Positions 20,348 through 29,415 are shown, counted from the first letter of the stretch. The stretch is DNA of 64,000 nt from Halomicroarcula saliterrae (GCF_031624395.1 NZ_JAMQON010000004.1:302988-366987), one strand, 5' to 3'. Notes: generated by a model not told the origin, from the letters alone. Numbers and translations are program-made.

Positions 20348-20674
20348 TCAGGGGCCGTCGACGAACGCGACGAGCTCCGCGGTCGGGACGAAGCCGTCGG
20401 CCCGGCGGTCGACCTCGTCGCCGTCGACGAACAGCAGGAACGTGGGGACGCTGCGCACGCCGAGGTCGGCCACGGCGTCGAGGTCTTCGCGGGGGTTGAA
20501 CTCGACGACGGCCGCGTCCGTCGCACGGGCGACGGTGTCGAGAATCGGTGCCATGGACTGACAGATGGTACAGCCGGCAGTCCGGACCATCACCAGGACG
20601 CGGTCGTAGTCCGCGAGGAGGGCGTCCAGTTGCTCGCGGCCCTGCACCGTGACTACCCGGTCCGATGTCGCCAT
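20348..20674 (-). CDS. Thioredoxin-family protein
   Basis: A 108-residue thioredoxin fold. The redox motif is CTIC in MVRTAGCTICQSMAP and the cis-Pro loop is VRSVPTFLLFVDG. The Trp usually found before the first Cys is replaced (AGCTIC), so the redox potential may differ from classic thioredoxin. It probably reduces protein disulfides in the cytoplasm. The ATG at 20674 is chosen because the much longer frame continues antisense through mutS. It is divergent from mutS, with their starts 88 bp apart. Confidence 0.88.
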   Translation of the reverse strand: MATSDRVVTVQGREQLDALLADYDRVLVMVRTAGCTICQSMAPILDTVARATDAAVVEFNPREDLDAVADLGVRSVPTFLLFVDGDEVDRRADGFVPTAELVAFVDGP

Positions 20675-20730
20675 AGCGACTGTACAGTCCAGACGGGCAA
20701 AACGCTGTAGGTCGTGCCATCGACCGTGGC

Positions 20731-20738
20731 ATATTTTT
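20731..20738 (+). promoter_or_regulatory. TATA box of the second mutS
   Basis: The sequence atattttt lies about 28 bp before the ATG at 20762, the usual distance from TATA box to transcription start in archaea. It implies a leaderless mRNA and decides the start against an in-frame codon at 20714, which would lie upstream of the TATA box. Confidence 0.65.
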
Positions 20739-20761
20739 GCGCCGGTCCCGGCAGGTCGGGT

Positions 20762-23398
20762 ATGGACGCAGCGCTCGGACCGCCGGCGAAGATGGCCGAG
20801 CTCGACGACGAGCTGACGCCGATGATGGCCCAGTACTTCGAGCTCTGTTCGCAGTACGACGAGGCGCTGGTACTGTTTCAGGTGGGGGACTTCTACGAGG
20901 CCTTCTGCGAGGCCGCCGAGCGGGTCGCCAGGCTCTGTGAGATAACGCTGACCCAGCGCAGCGACTCGACGGGGGAGTACGCGATGGCGGGCGTCCCCAT
21001 CGACAACGCCGAGTCCTACATCGAGACGCTGCTGGAGGCGGGCTACCGGGTCGCCATCGCCGACCAGGTCGAGGACCCCGACGAGGTCAGCGGCGTCGTC
21101 GAACGGGCCGTCACCCGCGTGGTGACGCCGGGGACGCTGACCGAGGCGGAGCTGCTGGACGGGGCCGACAGCAACTACGTCGCCGCGCTGTCGGCCGGCG
21201 AGGAGTACGGGCTGGCGCTGGTCGACATCTCGACCGGCGAGTGTTACGCGACCAGCGTGGGAAGCGAGACGGCCGTCGCCGACGAGCTCTCCCGCTTCGG
21301 GCCCGCGGAGGCCATCGTCGGACCCGAGGTCGACGTAGACGAGGGGGTGTTCGGTGGCGGCTGTCTCGTCACCGAGTACGACGCCGACGCCTTCGGCCGT
21401 GAGCGGGCCGAGCGGCGCGTCGAGCGGTACTTCGGGCCGCCCGACCGGCTGCTGGCCGGCGAGACCGAGCTGCGGGCCTGTGGCGCCCTGCTCGCCTACG
21501 CCGAGTACACCCGCGGGAAGGCGGGGGCGGTCGGGCCGGACGGGGAGCCGGTCGACCCCGACGTCGACCCCGAGGGCACCCTGGACTACCTCAACCACCT
21601 CACCCGATACGACCCGCGGGAGTACATGCTGCTCGACGCGGTGGCCGTCGAGAGCCTCGAACTGTTCGACCGGCGGTCGGTCCGCGGGACCGCGAATCTC
21701 ACCGTGGTGGACACGCTGGACGAGACGGCGTGTGCGCTCGGGCGTCGGAAGCTGACCGACTGGCTCCGGCGACCGCTGCTGGACGGGGACGGCATCGCGG
21801 CCCGCCACGAGGCCGTCGGCGAACTGAAGCGACGCCCCGGGACCCGCGAGCGGCTGCACGACCTCCTGAGCCAGGTGTACGACATCGAGCGGCTCATCTC
21901 GCGGGTCTCCCGCGGCCGGGCGGACGCGCGGGACCTGCGCTCGCTCGCCGCGACCCTGTCGGTAGTGCCCGAGATACGGGCGGAACTCGCCGACGCCGAA
22001 TCGCGACTGCTCGCGGACTTAGAGTCGACGCTCGACCCGCTGTCCGAGACCCGCGAGGAAATCGAGGCCGCCGTCCGGTCCGACCCGCCCCAGCAGATAA
22101 CCGAGGGCGGGGTCATCCGCGAGGGGTACGACGCGGAGCTAGACGACCTGCGCTCGACGGAGCGGTCGGGCAAGCAGTGGATAGACGACCTCGAAGCGAG
22201 CGAGCGCGAACGCACCGGCATCGACTCGCTGAAGGTGGGCCACACCGCGGTACACGGCTACTACATCGAGGTCACCAACGCCAACCTCGATTCGGTGCCC
22301 GAGGACTACCAGCGCCGCCAGACGCTGAAAAACAGCGAGCGGTACTACACCCCCGAGCTCAAGGAGCGCGAAGAGCGGATACTCCGGGCCGAGGCGGCGG
22401 CCGACGAGCTGGAGTACGACCTGTTTTGCGGCGTGCGCGACGCCGTCGCGAGCGAGGCCGAGCGCGTGCAGGCGCTCGCCGACCGGTTGGCGCGCCTGGA
22501 CGTGCTCGTCGCCTTCGGCGAGGTCGCCGCGACGCACGGCTACTGCCGGCCGACCGTGGGCGCCGACGGCATCGATATCGAGGCCGGTCGACACCCCGTC
22601 GTCGAGCGGGCCGAGGAGTCGTTCGTGCCCAACGACACCCGTCTGGGCGGGGACGACCACCGCTTTGTCGTCCTCACCGGCCCCAACATGAGCGGGAAGT
22701 CGACGTACATGCGTCAGGTCGCACTCTGTTGCGTGCTCGCCCAGACCGGCAGTTTCGTCCCCGCGGCGTCGGCCGACCTGCCGATTCTGGACCGCGTGTT
22801 CACCCGCGTCGGCGCCAGCGACGACATCGCCGGCGGGCGCTCGACGTTCATGATAGAGATGACCGAGCTGGCGACGATTCTGACGGCGGCGACCGACGAG
22901 TCGCTGGTCCTGCTCGACGAGGTCGGCCGGGGGACCTCGACGGCGGACGGGCTGGCGATCGCCCGCGCCGTCACCGAGTATCTCCACGACGAGGTCGGGG
23001 CCTACACGCTGTTTGCGACCCACCACCACGACCTGACGGCGGCGGCCGACGAGCTGGCCGGCGTGGCCAACCGCCACTTCGAGACCAGCCGCGAAGACGG
23101 GGCCGTCGTCTTCGACCACGAGCTGGCCGCCGGACCGGCCGCCGCGTCCTACGGCGTCGAGGTGGCGGCTATGGCCGGTGTGCCGGACACCGTCGTCGAC
23201 CACGCCCGCGAGCGACTGGCCGACGAGCCGGGCGGAACGCCCGCCAGTCGGCGCGCGGACGCTGATTCGCCGTCGGCGAACGGCCACGCCGACACGAGTG
23301 ACGACATCGAAACCCGCCTCCGTAACGTGGATGTGGCGACGATGACACCGCTCGAAGCGCTCAACGCGCTGGCCGACCTCGCCGACCGGGTGGAGTAG
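20762..23398 (+). CDS. mutS: DNA mismatch repair protein MutS (second copy)
   Basis: An 878-residue MutS1-type protein. The mismatch wedge is GDFYEAF (Phe44, Glu46), the ATPase has Walker [10 protein letters not shown] at about residue 640, Walker [13 protein letters not shown] and the FATHHHDL motif. The N-terminal extension [28 protein letters not shown] matches canonical bacterial-like MutS better than the copy at 2153. The C-terminal [15 protein letters not shown] tail is the tetramerisation/MutL-dependent segment seen in many MutS proteins. It recognises base mismatches and acts with MutL, which is not in this window. The start is fixed by a TATA box 28 bp upstream. Confidence 0.96.
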   Translation: MDAALGPPAKMAELDDELTPMMAQYFELCSQYDEALVLFQVGDFYEAFCEAAERVARLCEITLTQRSDSTGEYAMAGVPIDNAESYIETLLEAGYRVAIADQVEDPDEVSGVVERAVTRVVTPGTLTEAELLDGADSNYVAALSAGEEYGLALVDISTGECYATSVGSETAVADELSRFGPAEAIVGPEVDVDEGVFGGGCLVTEYDADAFGRERAERRVERYFGPPDRLLAGETELRACGALLAYAEYTRGKAGAVGPDGEPVDPDVDPEGTLDYLNHLTRYDPREYMLLDAVAVESLELFDRRSVRGTANLTVVDTLDETACALGRRKLTDWLRRPLLDGDGIAARHEAVGELKRRPGTRERLHDLLSQVYDIERLISRVSRGRADARDLRSLAATLSVVPEIRAELADAESRLLADLESTLDPLSETREEIEAAVRSDPPQQITEGGVIREGYDAELDDLRSTERSGKQWIDDLEASERERTGIDSLKVGHTAVHGYYIEVTNANLDSVPEDYQRRQTLKNSERYYTPELKEREERILRAEAAADELEYDLFCGVRDAVASEAERVQALADRLARLDVLVAFGEVAATHGYCRPTVGADGIDIEAGRHPVVERAEESFVPNDTRLGGDDHRFVVLTGPNMSGKSTYMRQVALCCVLAQTGSFVPAASADLPILDRVFTRVGASDDIAGGRSTFMIEMTELATILTAATDESLVLLDEVGRGTSTADGLAIARAVTEYLHDEVGAYTLFATHHHDLTAAADELAGVANRHFETSREDGAVVFDHELAAGPAAASYGVEVAAMAGVPDTVVDHARERLADEPGGTPASRRADADSPSANGHADTSDDIETRLRNVDVATMTPLEALNALADLADRVE

Positions 23399-23432
23399 AA
23401 GTTATCCTCAACTAACAAGTAAGGGGGCACAG

Positions 23433-23442
23433 TTTTTATATT
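23433..23442 (+). promoter_or_regulatory. TATA box of the HalOD1 gene
   Basis: The AT-rich run tttttatatt ends about 20 bp, and is centred about 25 bp, before the ATG at 23463. It implies a leaderless transcript. The run lies in the 64 bp between the end of mutS and this gene. Confidence 0.6.
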
Positions 23443-23462
23443 AAAATGCATACAACTACGAT

Positions 23463-23720
23463 ATGAACTGTACAGGAGACAGCACGACTGGGACGCCGGT
23501 CGTGACGGCGGCACCGAAAGGCGGCTCGGTCACGATGGCCGTTGTCCGTGCCGTGGCAGCCGTCGAAAACGAGGAGCCACAGGCGCTCAAACCGCTCGGC
23601 AAGGTCGTCGATCCGGAGGCACTCGAAGCGATAGTGGACGGCGAGTCGGCCCGCCACGTCACCTTTCGGTACTGTGGCTGTGAGGTGGTCGTGACCGAGT
23701 CGGAGATAGCGGTCTACTGA
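23463..23720 (+). CDS. HalOD1 output-domain protein
   Basis: An 85-residue stand-alone HalOD1 (haloarchaeal output domain 1) protein. Typical elements are VVRAVAAVENEEPQALKPL, then VVDPEALEAIVDG and a final beta hairpin FRYCGCEVVVTESEIAVY. HalOD1 often ends response regulators but also occurs alone; its effect on gene expression is not understood. There is no receiver domain here. Its 3' end overlaps the convergent nucS gene by 7 bp. Confidence 0.8.
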   Translation: MNCTGDSTTGTPVVTAAPKGGSVTMAVVRAVAAVENEEPQALKPLGKVVDPEALEAIVDGESARHVTFRYCGCEVVVTESEIAVY

Positions 23721-24445
23721 GTCGGTTCGAGCGAGACGAACTCCAGTCCCTTCTTCGCGAGGAGCTGGCGCGCCCGGTCGGTCACCGACGGGGCGACCAG
23801 AATCCCCCGGACCTCCGTCTGTGCGTGTAGGTCACGTTCCAGAGCGCCGACGTAGCGGTCGAGCTGTCCGACCGCGTCCGGACCGACGCGGCGGCGCTTG
23901 AGCTCGACGACGACGGTCCGACCCGTCGCGTCCTCGCCGTAGATGTCGACCGCGCCGGCGGGCGTCTCGCGCTCGGTCGCAAGCGGCGTGAACCCGGCTT
24001 CGACGAGGTCTGGCTCCGCCAGGATACGGTCCTTGAGGTCGGCCTCCGTCCCGGTGACGGCCAGCTCCTCGGGGTCGCTCACGTCGAACGCCGCGGCGTG
24101 GGCCACCGTCTCGAACGTGACGTCGAGCGTCTCGGCCGGGTTCGACCGTTCGGAGTGGACTTCCAGCGCGCCGTCGGTGACGGCGACCGCGTGGTCACAG
24201 CCGGGGGGCTGCCAGTTGACCGGCTGCTGGCCCTCGTCGGTGTGGACCAGTGCCGCCCCGTCCGGTTTCAGCGTCACGTGGCGGTCGCCGGGGCCGAGCG
24301 AGCTCGCCGCGCGGCCGTCGTACTCGACGGTACAGCGACCGAACAGCGTCACCATCGCGCCCCGGTCGATGGCGCGGGCGACGAGGTCGCTGACAGTGTC
24401 GGCCTCGGGGTACGAGAGCGTCTCGACGGCGCTGTCGGCGGTCAC
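23714..24445 (-). CDS. nucS: Endonuclease NucS/EndoMS
   Basis: A 243-residue mismatch- and branched-DNA-specific endonuclease. The N-terminal half is the dimerisation/DNA-binding domain (GRCTVEYDGRAASSLGPGDR). The C-terminal RecB-like nuclease core has Asp167 in GAVDIYG, Glu181-x-Lys183 in VVVELKRRR and the QxxxY motif (Gln194, Tyr198) in GQLDRYVGALE. It cuts both strands at mismatches in thermococcal and actinobacterial relatives, working with PCNA or the beta clamp (known). With two MutS genes in this window, the organism encodes two unrelated mismatch-recognition routes. All catalytic residues are present. Confidence 0.95.
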   Translation of the reverse strand: MTADSAVETLSYPEADTVSDLVARAIDRGAMVTLFGRCTVEYDGRAASSLGPGDRHVTLKPDGAALVHTDEGQQPVNWQPPGCDHAVAVTDGALEVHSERSNPAETLDVTFETVAHAAAFDVSDPEELAVTGTEADLKDRILAEPDLVEAGFTPLATERETPAGAVDIYGEDATGRTVVVELKRRRVGPDAVGQLDRYVGALERDLHAQTEVRGILVAPSVTDRARQLLAKKGLEFVSLEPTQ

Positions 24446-24454
24446 GGCTGTCGA

Positions 24455-24889
24455 TTAGCGGTCGTCGCGTAAAAATGACGCGTCGTCCGACCGGTAGAGG
24501 GCGTCGGCCTGCCGGGCCAGCCCGAGCAGGAGTCCCGCGCGGGCGGCCGCGGGCGCCAGCCCGTCAGCGACCGCGTCGACGGCGCGACTCTTCGCCGCTG
24601 TCCAGCGGGCGCGTAGCCCGTCGGGGTCGTCCGTCCGCGCCAGCGCCACGTCCCCCGGGTCGGACAGCGTCGGGTCGAGCCAGCAGACGCAGTACCAGCG
24701 AGGGACCGCTCCACAGCGGAGGAGCCGGTCGTAGCCGGCGTCGAGTTCGCCCAGAACGGCCGCTGGCGACCACGCTCGACCGAGGGGTCTGGACTGGGCG
24801 AGCGGGTCCGCCGTCACCCCCCAGTGGGCGTACCGACAGTCGAATTTGCCGTCGGGCCGCGGGACGACCACGAGCGTACGCTGCCCCAT
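24455..24889 (-). CDS. Conserved haloarchaeal protein, DUF6735-like
   Basis: A 144-residue soluble protein beginning MGQRTLVVVPRPDGKFDCRY, a start I recall from a haloarchaeal-only family (DUF6735). The rest is helical with a central segment CWLDPTLSDPGDVALARTDD. The start at 24889 removes 33 residues of weak sequence. It ends 9 bp before the nucS start on the same strand, so the two may be one operon. The function is unknown. Confidence 0.7.
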   Translation of the reverse strand: MGQRTLVVVPRPDGKFDCRYAHWGVTADPLAQSRPLGRAWSPAAVLGELDAGYDRLLRCGAVPRWYCVCWLDPTLSDPGDVALARTDDPDGLRARWTAAKSRAVDAVADGLAPAAARAGLLLGLARQADALYRSDDASFLRDDR

Positions 24890-25020
24890 GTCGAAGGGGT
24901 GGTCCCGCCACCGCACTTGAAGGCTCGCGACGGGTCGAGGGGAACGCGAACGGGTACCCACAACCCCACCCATGTCAACTATGCACAACCCTCAAGTGTC
25001 GCGTCACCGTACCGTCATCT

Positions 25021-25308
25021 ATGCTCGGGAGTGAATGGCTGTACGGTGCCATCGCCCTGCTGGTCGGTGTCCACATCCTGACCATGCTGTACGCCTACCG
25101 GCGGCAGGGCGAGCCCACCAGCGGCGCCGCACAGTCCGACCCCGAGGCGACGATGCCGGTCACCAGCGACGAGGAGGCGGGAACCGTCACCTGTGCCCAC
25201 TGTGGCGCGCGCAATCAGCAGGGGTACCAGTTCTGTCGGGAGTGTATCGCAGATATGTCGAGTGGCACACCGCACCGTCCCTCGCAGGAACGGCCAAACG
25301 GTTACTGA
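25021..25308 (+). CDS. Membrane-anchored zinc-ribbon protein
   Basis: A 95-residue protein with one N-terminal membrane helix (about residues 5-25) and a zinc ribbon CAHCGARNQQGYQFCRECI (CxxC...CxxC) toward the C-terminus, joined by an acidic linker. The ribbon would face the cytoplasm. This architecture is common in haloarchaea and may tether protein or nucleic-acid interactions to the membrane. The start at 25021 is the first that gives a membrane helix; the longer upstream frame is antisense to the DUF6735-like gene. Confidence 0.75.
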   Translation: MLGSEWLYGAIALLVGVHILTMLYAYRRQGEPTSGAAQSDPEATMPVTSDEEAGTVTCAHCGARNQQGYQFCRECIADMSSGTPHRPSQERPNGY

Positions 25309-25425
25309 CGGGACGCCACACTCGTCGGTCCCGATACCGCGAGTGGCGACGCCGTCTCGACACGCGCCCGGTCGGACCGCGCTAACCGCCCGACTGAAAG
25401 CATTTACTCGATTCCGTGTCAGATA

Positions 25426-25436
25426 GATTTTATTTA
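25426..25436 (+). promoter_or_regulatory. TATA box of the 45-residue gene
   Basis: The run gattttattta is centred 28 bp before the ATG at 25460, so the transcript is probably leaderless. It is the main support that the very short downstream gene is real. Confidence 0.55.
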
Positions 25437-25459
25437 CTCCCGGTCAGTAGACACTGGTG

Positions 25460-25597
25460 ATGCCTCGTATCGAAGTCTCGGAGAACCTGTACCGACAGCT
25501 CGAAGACGAAGCAAACGGTGAGCGAATCGACGACACTATCTGGAAGATGGTCGGTACCTACCGCCGCAAGCACAATCCGGAATCTGACCGCCAGTAG
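25460..25597 (+). CDS. 45-residue ribbon-helix-helix-like protein
   Basis: A tiny protein starting MPRIEVSENLYRQLEDEANG and ending in a basic helix (YRRKHNPESDRQ). The strand-helix-helix pattern (RIEVSENLYRQLED then DDTIWKMVGTYRR) resembles the DNA-binding ribbon-helix-helix fold and the haloarchaeal DUF7557 group (from memory). It could bind DNA as a dimer or be an orphan antitoxin; no toxin gene is adjacent. A well-placed TATA box supports expression. Confidence 0.65.
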   Translation: MPRIEVSENLYRQLEDEANGERIDDTIWKMVGTYRRKHNPESDRQ

Positions 25598-25655
25598 TCT
25601 GACACAGCCGGTTTTTTCGTCGGCACAGCCCGACAGGAGTCGCCCTCTCGCCGAC

Positions 25656-26441
25656 TCAGTCCCGTAGCTCGTCGAGTCGCGCCCCGAGTACCTCGCGCGC
25701 CGAGGCCGTGTCCCCCCCGATACGGACGAGCTGGTAGCCCGCGTCGACGGCCGCCGCCGCGTCGGCCGCGTCGTTGCGAATGCGGCCGATGGGGACCCCG
25801 GCGTCGAGACAGGCCGCTAGCGTTCGGTCGATAGCCGCCGACACGGCCTCGGCGTTCTTCTCCAGCGGGTCGCCGTCCGACAGCGACATCGAGAGGTCGG
25901 CCGGCCCGACGAAGGCGAAACCCAGCTGCGGAACGGCGAGGATCTCCTCGATGTTCTCGACGGCGGTGGCGTTCTCTATCATCGTCCCGACGAGCACCTC
26001 GCCGTCCTCGCCGCCGACGTAGCTGTCGACGTAGCCCGCCCAGTTGCCCGAGCGGCCGACACCGACGCCCCGGTCGCCCACGTCACCGTCGTACGCGAAG
26101 TGGGCCGCCTTCACCGCCGCTTCGAGCTCCTCGGCCGTCTCGATGCGCGGGAGCAGGATACTCCGGACACCGGCGTCGAGTACCTTCCTGATGAGCGCCG
26201 GCTCGGGTTTGGGGAGGCGGACGAGCAGTTCGACGTCGCCGGCCTCGGCAGCCCGTGTCAGCTCTTCGAGCGCGGTGCTGTCGTAGGGGCTCGGGCCGGC
26301 GTGCTCGAAGTCCAGCCAGACGAAGTCCAGGCCGATGGCACCGAACGTCTCGATGACCGTCGGCGAGAACGTCTCGGCGCTCGCCCCGAACACCGTCTCC
26401 CCGGCTTCCAGCGCCCGCCGGAGACCGTTCTCGGACCTCAT
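25656..26441 (-). CDS. HpcH/HpaI-family aldolase
   Basis: A 261-residue class II pyruvate aldolase. Conserved elements include FVWLDFEHAGPSPYD (metal-binding helix region), the Arg in LVRLPKPEP, LLPRIETAEE with the metal-binding Glu, and AFVGPADLSMSL. Relatives cleave 2-keto-3-deoxy acids to pyruvate and an aldehyde in aromatic or sugar-acid breakdown. The start codon overlaps the stop of the dehydrogenase gene (ATGA), so the two are translated from one mRNA. The substrate of the pair is not determined. Zn/Mg ligands appear intact. Confidence 0.9.
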   Translation of the reverse strand: MRSENGLRRALEAGETVFGASAETFSPTVIETFGAIGLDFVWLDFEHAGPSPYDSTALEELTRAAEAGDVELLVRLPKPEPALIRKVLDAGVRSILLPRIETAEELEAAVKAAHFAYDGDVGDRGVGVGRSGNWAGYVDSYVGGEDGEVLVGTMIENATAVENIEEILAVPQLGFAFVGPADLSMSLSDGDPLEKNAEAVSAAIDRTLAACLDAGVPIGRIRNDAADAAAAVDAGYQLVRIGGDTASAREVLGARLDELRD

Positions 26442-27415
26442 TCGTCGCCCTCCCAGGAGATTGCCTCGCGGTTCCGCGTCGACTCCGGTATCCCGCCCTC
26501 GTACACCGTCCGGACGTTCGCCGCCGCCTGCCGGCTCATGCGGGCCAGCGCCTGTTTGGTCACGCCGGCGACGTGCGGTGTCAGCAACACGTCGTCGCGG
26601 TCGTACAGCGGGTGGTCCTCGCCCGGGGGCTCCGACTCGAAGGTGTCCAGCGCCGCCCCGCCGACCCTGTCGTCGTCGAGCGCGGTGAGCAGCGCCGACT
26701 CGTCGACGACCGCTCCACGGGCGGTGTTGATGACGACGCCGTGCTCGCCCAGCGCCGACAGCTCCGCCGTCGAGATGGAGTGGCGGGTGTGGTCCGTCAG
26801 CGGGACGTGGACGCTCACCGCGTCCGACCACTCGAACAGCTGGCTGAACGATTCCGCGCGTCTGACCCCCTCCGGAAACGCGTCGTCGGGCTTTCGAGGG
26901 TCGTACGCCACGACGTCCATCCCCATGCCGAGCGCGAGCGTCGTCGCCCTGCGCGCGATGTTCCCGAACCCGTACACCCCCAGCGTATCGTCGGTGAGTT
27001 CGCGCCCCGAGAACGCCCCCCGCTCCCACTCGCCGGCCCGGACGTGTCTGTCGGCCGTGTGGAGATGCCGACGGACGCCAAAGAGCAGCGCGATGGCGTG
27101 TTCCGCGACGGACTGGGCGTTGGCACCCGGCGTGTTGCAGACGACGATGTCCCGCTCGGAGGCCGCCTCGATGTCGACGTTGTCGAGCCCCGCGCCGTGC
27201 TTGGCGATGACCGCCAGCCTGTCCGCCCGCTCTATGACCCCGGCGTCGAGCGGCGCGACGCGAACGATGACGGCGTCGTAGCGGCCGATATCGTCGAGGG
27301 CCTCGTCGTAGCTCTCGTACTCGTTCATCCCGGTACAGTCGGCGAAGTCCGAGATGGATTCGGGGCCCGACGGGTCGATTTCTTTCGGTAGAAGAACGTT
27401 CCACGAGTCTAGCAT
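26438..27415 (-). CDS. D-isomer 2-hydroxyacid dehydrogenase
   Basis: A 325-residue NAD-dependent dehydrogenase of the SerA/phosphoglycerate-dehydrogenase-like class without an ACT domain. The dinucleotide-binding loop is GVYGFGNIARR, followed by VVAYDPRK with the Asp that prefers NAD. The catalytic set is visible: Arg in INTARGAVVDE, Glu in DTFESEPPGEDHPL and His in LLTPHVAGVT. It is the first gene of an operon with the aldolase, so a linked oxidation and cleavage of a hydroxyacid is plausible. The start at 27415 excludes 52 low-quality upstream residues. Repeats lie just upstream. Confidence 0.9.
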   Translation of the reverse strand: MLDSWNVLLPKEIDPSGPESISDFADCTGMNEYESYDEALDDIGRYDAVIVRVAPLDAGVIERADRLAVIAKHGAGLDNVDIEAASERDIVVCNTPGANAQSVAEHAIALLFGVRRHLHTADRHVRAGEWERGAFSGRELTDDTLGVYGFGNIARRATTLALGMGMDVVAYDPRKPDDAFPEGVRRAESFSQLFEWSDAVSVHVPLTDHTRHSISTAELSALGEHGVVINTARGAVVDESALLTALDDDRVGGAALDTFESEPPGEDHPLYDRDDVLLTPHVAGVTKQALARMSRQAAANVRTVYEGGIPESTRNREAISWEGDE

Positions 27416-27428
27416 AGGCGAGCGTTCA

Positions 27429-27513
27429 CGCGACACGGGGAAAAGTGTGCAGCCTCCGACAGCCCCGTGTCGCGGTGTCCTGACGACTCCCGTGTCGCGG
27501 TGTTCTGACAGCC
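27429..27513. repeat. Three copies of CCCGTGTCGCG upstream of the dehydrogenase operon
   Basis: A perfect 12-bp inverted pair (27429-27440 and 27463-27474, ccccgtgtcgcg) is followed by a direct copy of 11 bp at 27489-27499. The last two copies head 25-bp tandem units (27464-27488 and 27489-27513). The array lies 14-98 bp upstream of the dehydrogenase ATG at 27415, a good place for an operator. Confidence 0.6.
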
Positions 27514-27670
27514 CTCCCCATAGGACCAAACGGGGTGCCATCGGTGGCACCCCGCACCCGTTCCGACACACCGCTGTTGTAAAAATGCAACGAAATATTG
27601 TTTACGGGACAGCGTGGTTTAAGCGGAACATTACCAGCACCCACAACACCGTGTTCCGTAGCCGAGACCG

Positions 27671-27988
27671 ATGAGACAGTCCGGGTCGTGGATGACCATC
27701 TGGGACGACCGCATTCTGGAGGTCATCCGCGAGGAAGGCAGCGGCTCCCCCACGGAGCTGGCAGCGCGCGCGGAGATACACGTCTCGAAGTCGTCGGTCT
27801 CCCGGCGGCTGACGAAACTCGCTGACCACGGCCTCCTCCAGCCGCTGGCCAACGGCGTCTACGTGCTGACCGACGAGGGGACGGCCTACCTCAACGGTAA
27901 ATACGATGCCGAACAAGGCCGGTTTATCGGCGATGGTGACACCGACACCGCGTCCGGCGAGCCCGACAGTCCCGGCGTCGACGGCTGA
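27671..27988 (+). CDS. phiH1-repressor-like winged-helix regulator
   Basis: A 105-residue DNA-binding protein. It starts MRQSGSWMTIWDDRILEVIRE, the signature opening of the haloarchaeal virus phiH1 repressor group, and contains a winged helix (SPTELAARAEIHVSKSSVSRR then LADHGLLQPLANGVYVLTDEG). The C-terminal tail is Asp/Gly-rich. It probably binds its own promoter or a viral operator. A second, shorter winged-helix gene of the same type follows after 11 bp. Confidence 0.85.
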   Translation: MRQSGSWMTIWDDRILEVIREEGSGSPTELAARAEIHVSKSSVSRRLTKLADHGLLQPLANGVYVLTDEGTAYLNGKYDAEQGRFIGDGDTDTASGEPDSPGVDG

Positions 27989-27999
27989 CGGAGGTGGCG

Positions 28000-28281
28000 A
28001 TGGCCCGCCGGCCCGCTGAGTGGATGACGCCCCTCGACGAGCGGGTGCTGGAACTGCTGGCGACCGAGCGGGCGACGCCGCGTTCGATTGCTCGCCGGGT
28101 GTCGCTGCGGGCGTCCGTCGGCCGGGTGCGGGAACGGTGTGCACTGCTGGGGGAGGCCGGGCTGGTCGCGCCGGTGTCACAGGCGTTGCTACACTACGAG
28201 ATTACCGGCGCCGGGCGGCGGTATCTGGCCGGCGAACTGGACGTGAGCGGGCAGCCGTGGCCGGCGGGACGTTCGACCTGA
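28000..28281 (+). CDS. Winged-helix protein, phiH1-repressor-like
   Basis: A 93-residue winged helix beginning MARRPAEWMTPLDERVLELL. The helix-turn-helix is RATPRSIARRVSLRASVGRVRE-like and the wing is HYEITGAGRRYLAGELD. GGAGGT lies 4-5 bases before the ATG at 28000, favouring it over the GTG at 27994. It is co-directional with the preceding regulator (11 bp gap), so the two may form one operon. Its 3' end is 3 bp from the convergent restriction gene. Confidence 0.75.
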   Translation: MARRPAEWMTPLDERVLELLATERATPRSIARRVSLRASVGRVRERCALLGEAGLVAPVSQALLHYEITGAGRRYLAGELDVSGQPWPAGRST

Positions 28282-28284
28282 GAC

Positions 28285-29415
28285 CTACCGAAACGATTCG
28301 TTCCGGTGTTTCGCCGTCGCAATCAGTTCCCGATTGAACGCATCGCCGGCGGCGCCGTAGTGAACGCGACGGTGACAGTTCGGACAGACCGCAATCACGT
28401 TCTCGGGGTCGTCCGGCCCGCCGTCGCTCCGTCGATGCAGATGGTGGACTTCGAGGAACGGCTCACCCTGTGCATCTTCGAACGGGGCGGCCTCACCACA
28501 TCCCTGACAAACACCGTCAGCATCGCGCAGGGCGAACTCCTTCACGACATCTGAACGTGAGTACGAACTGCCACTGCCCGATCTACCCGTGCCAGTCGTC
28601 GAAGCTGGGTCGGGATCTGTAGGCGAGCTTGCTTTGGCTTTCTCGAAGAGCTCCGCATCCGATAAGCTCCCAGGGCTTCCGTCCTCGATTTCGATCTCCG
28701 TCCCACCGATGGGCTCTAGCCGAAATCGAATCGCCTCGCGATAGTTGTCGTTCTTATCCGGGAGTGTATCGGATTGGTGCCCGGCATAGCTGAACTGGCC
28801 GACGTAGGTCACAATCCAGGGATATTCCGTGTTCTCGAACACATGAAGTTCTTCATTGGCTTTTTGATGGTGCCGGATAGCGGCGTTACCCCCCTCCATT
28901 GCCATGTCGCCCTCAACACCTTCACCAGTGTACAGAAAGGTGTCGTCGGGCAAGAACTCGTCTTCGTATCCGTAGGCTTCACCGGCGTCTCCGGTGAATA
29001 TGAATACTAGTGGGTGATCTGCCGGGGTCGCAATGCCGCTGTACCGCTGTCCACCGAAATCGTCGTGCAGTTCCCACCGATTGTATTTCCGGCCGACTTC
29101 TAGCCCAGACGCGGTGTCCGGGGCAGACTCGACTGGTGTATTATGCGGTGCGTAAAACCACCCGTCAGACAGCTTCTGCACCCGTGATTTGGACTTCTTG
29201 AGAAGGTCTTGTTGAACAGTGTCAACTCGGTGTTTCCATTCAGGTTGGTTTGAGCCGTTTCCACAAACCTCGTCACACCGAATACTATCGTCGCATAAGT
29301 CGGGATACTCAGCTTGGACACGTTCATAGACATCAGTCGTTTCGTGAAATCCTGGTGAGATGCAGCCGAACTCAGTACTTCGGAGAGTCTTGTAGAGCGT
29401 TTTATATGAGGGCAT
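28285..29415 (-). CDS. SRA-like plus HNH endonuclease (McrA-type, type IV restriction)
   Basis: A 376-residue protein in three parts. Residues 1-90 are an N-terminal alpha-helical region that I do not recognise. Residues 107-215 (VGRKYNRWELHDDFGG, then FIFTGDAGEAYGYEDEF, then WIVTYVGQFSYAGH) resemble the SRA/YDG domain of ScoMcrA, a reader of modified DNA. Residues about 310-365 form an HNH nuclease: CQGCGEAAPF, the HH of FLEVHHLHRRSDGG, then NVIAVCPNCHRRVHYG with zinc Cys pairs. By analogy it would cut DNA carrying 5-methylcytosine or phosphorothioate. The ATG at 29415 leaves out 18 dubious residues. Codon use is more AT-rich than the neighbours, suggesting transfer. No modification genes are adjacent. 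Confidence 0.8.
   Translation of the reverse strand: MPSYKTLYKTLRSTEFGCISPGFHETTDVYERVQAEYPDLCDDSIRCDEVCGNGSNQPEWKHRVDTVQQDLLKKSKSRVQKLSDGWFYAPHNTPVESAPDTASGLEVGRKYNRWELHDDFGGQRYSGIATPADHPLVFIFTGDAGEAYGYEDEFLPDDTFLYTGEGVEGDMAMEGGNAAIRHHQKANEELHVFENTEYPWIVTYVGQFSYAGHQSDTLPDKNDNYREAIRFRLEPIGGTEIEIEDGSPGSLSDAELFEKAKASSPTDPDPASTTGTGRSGSGSSYSRSDVVKEFALRDADGVCQGCGEAAPFEDAQGEPFLEVHHLHRRSDGGPDDPENVIAVCPNCHRRVHYGAAGDAFNRELIATAKHRNESFR

Noticed and set aside
20348..21859. 503-residue extension of the thioredoxin gene
   Set aside because: The extension is antisense to the second MutS; the thioredoxin fold starts at 20674.
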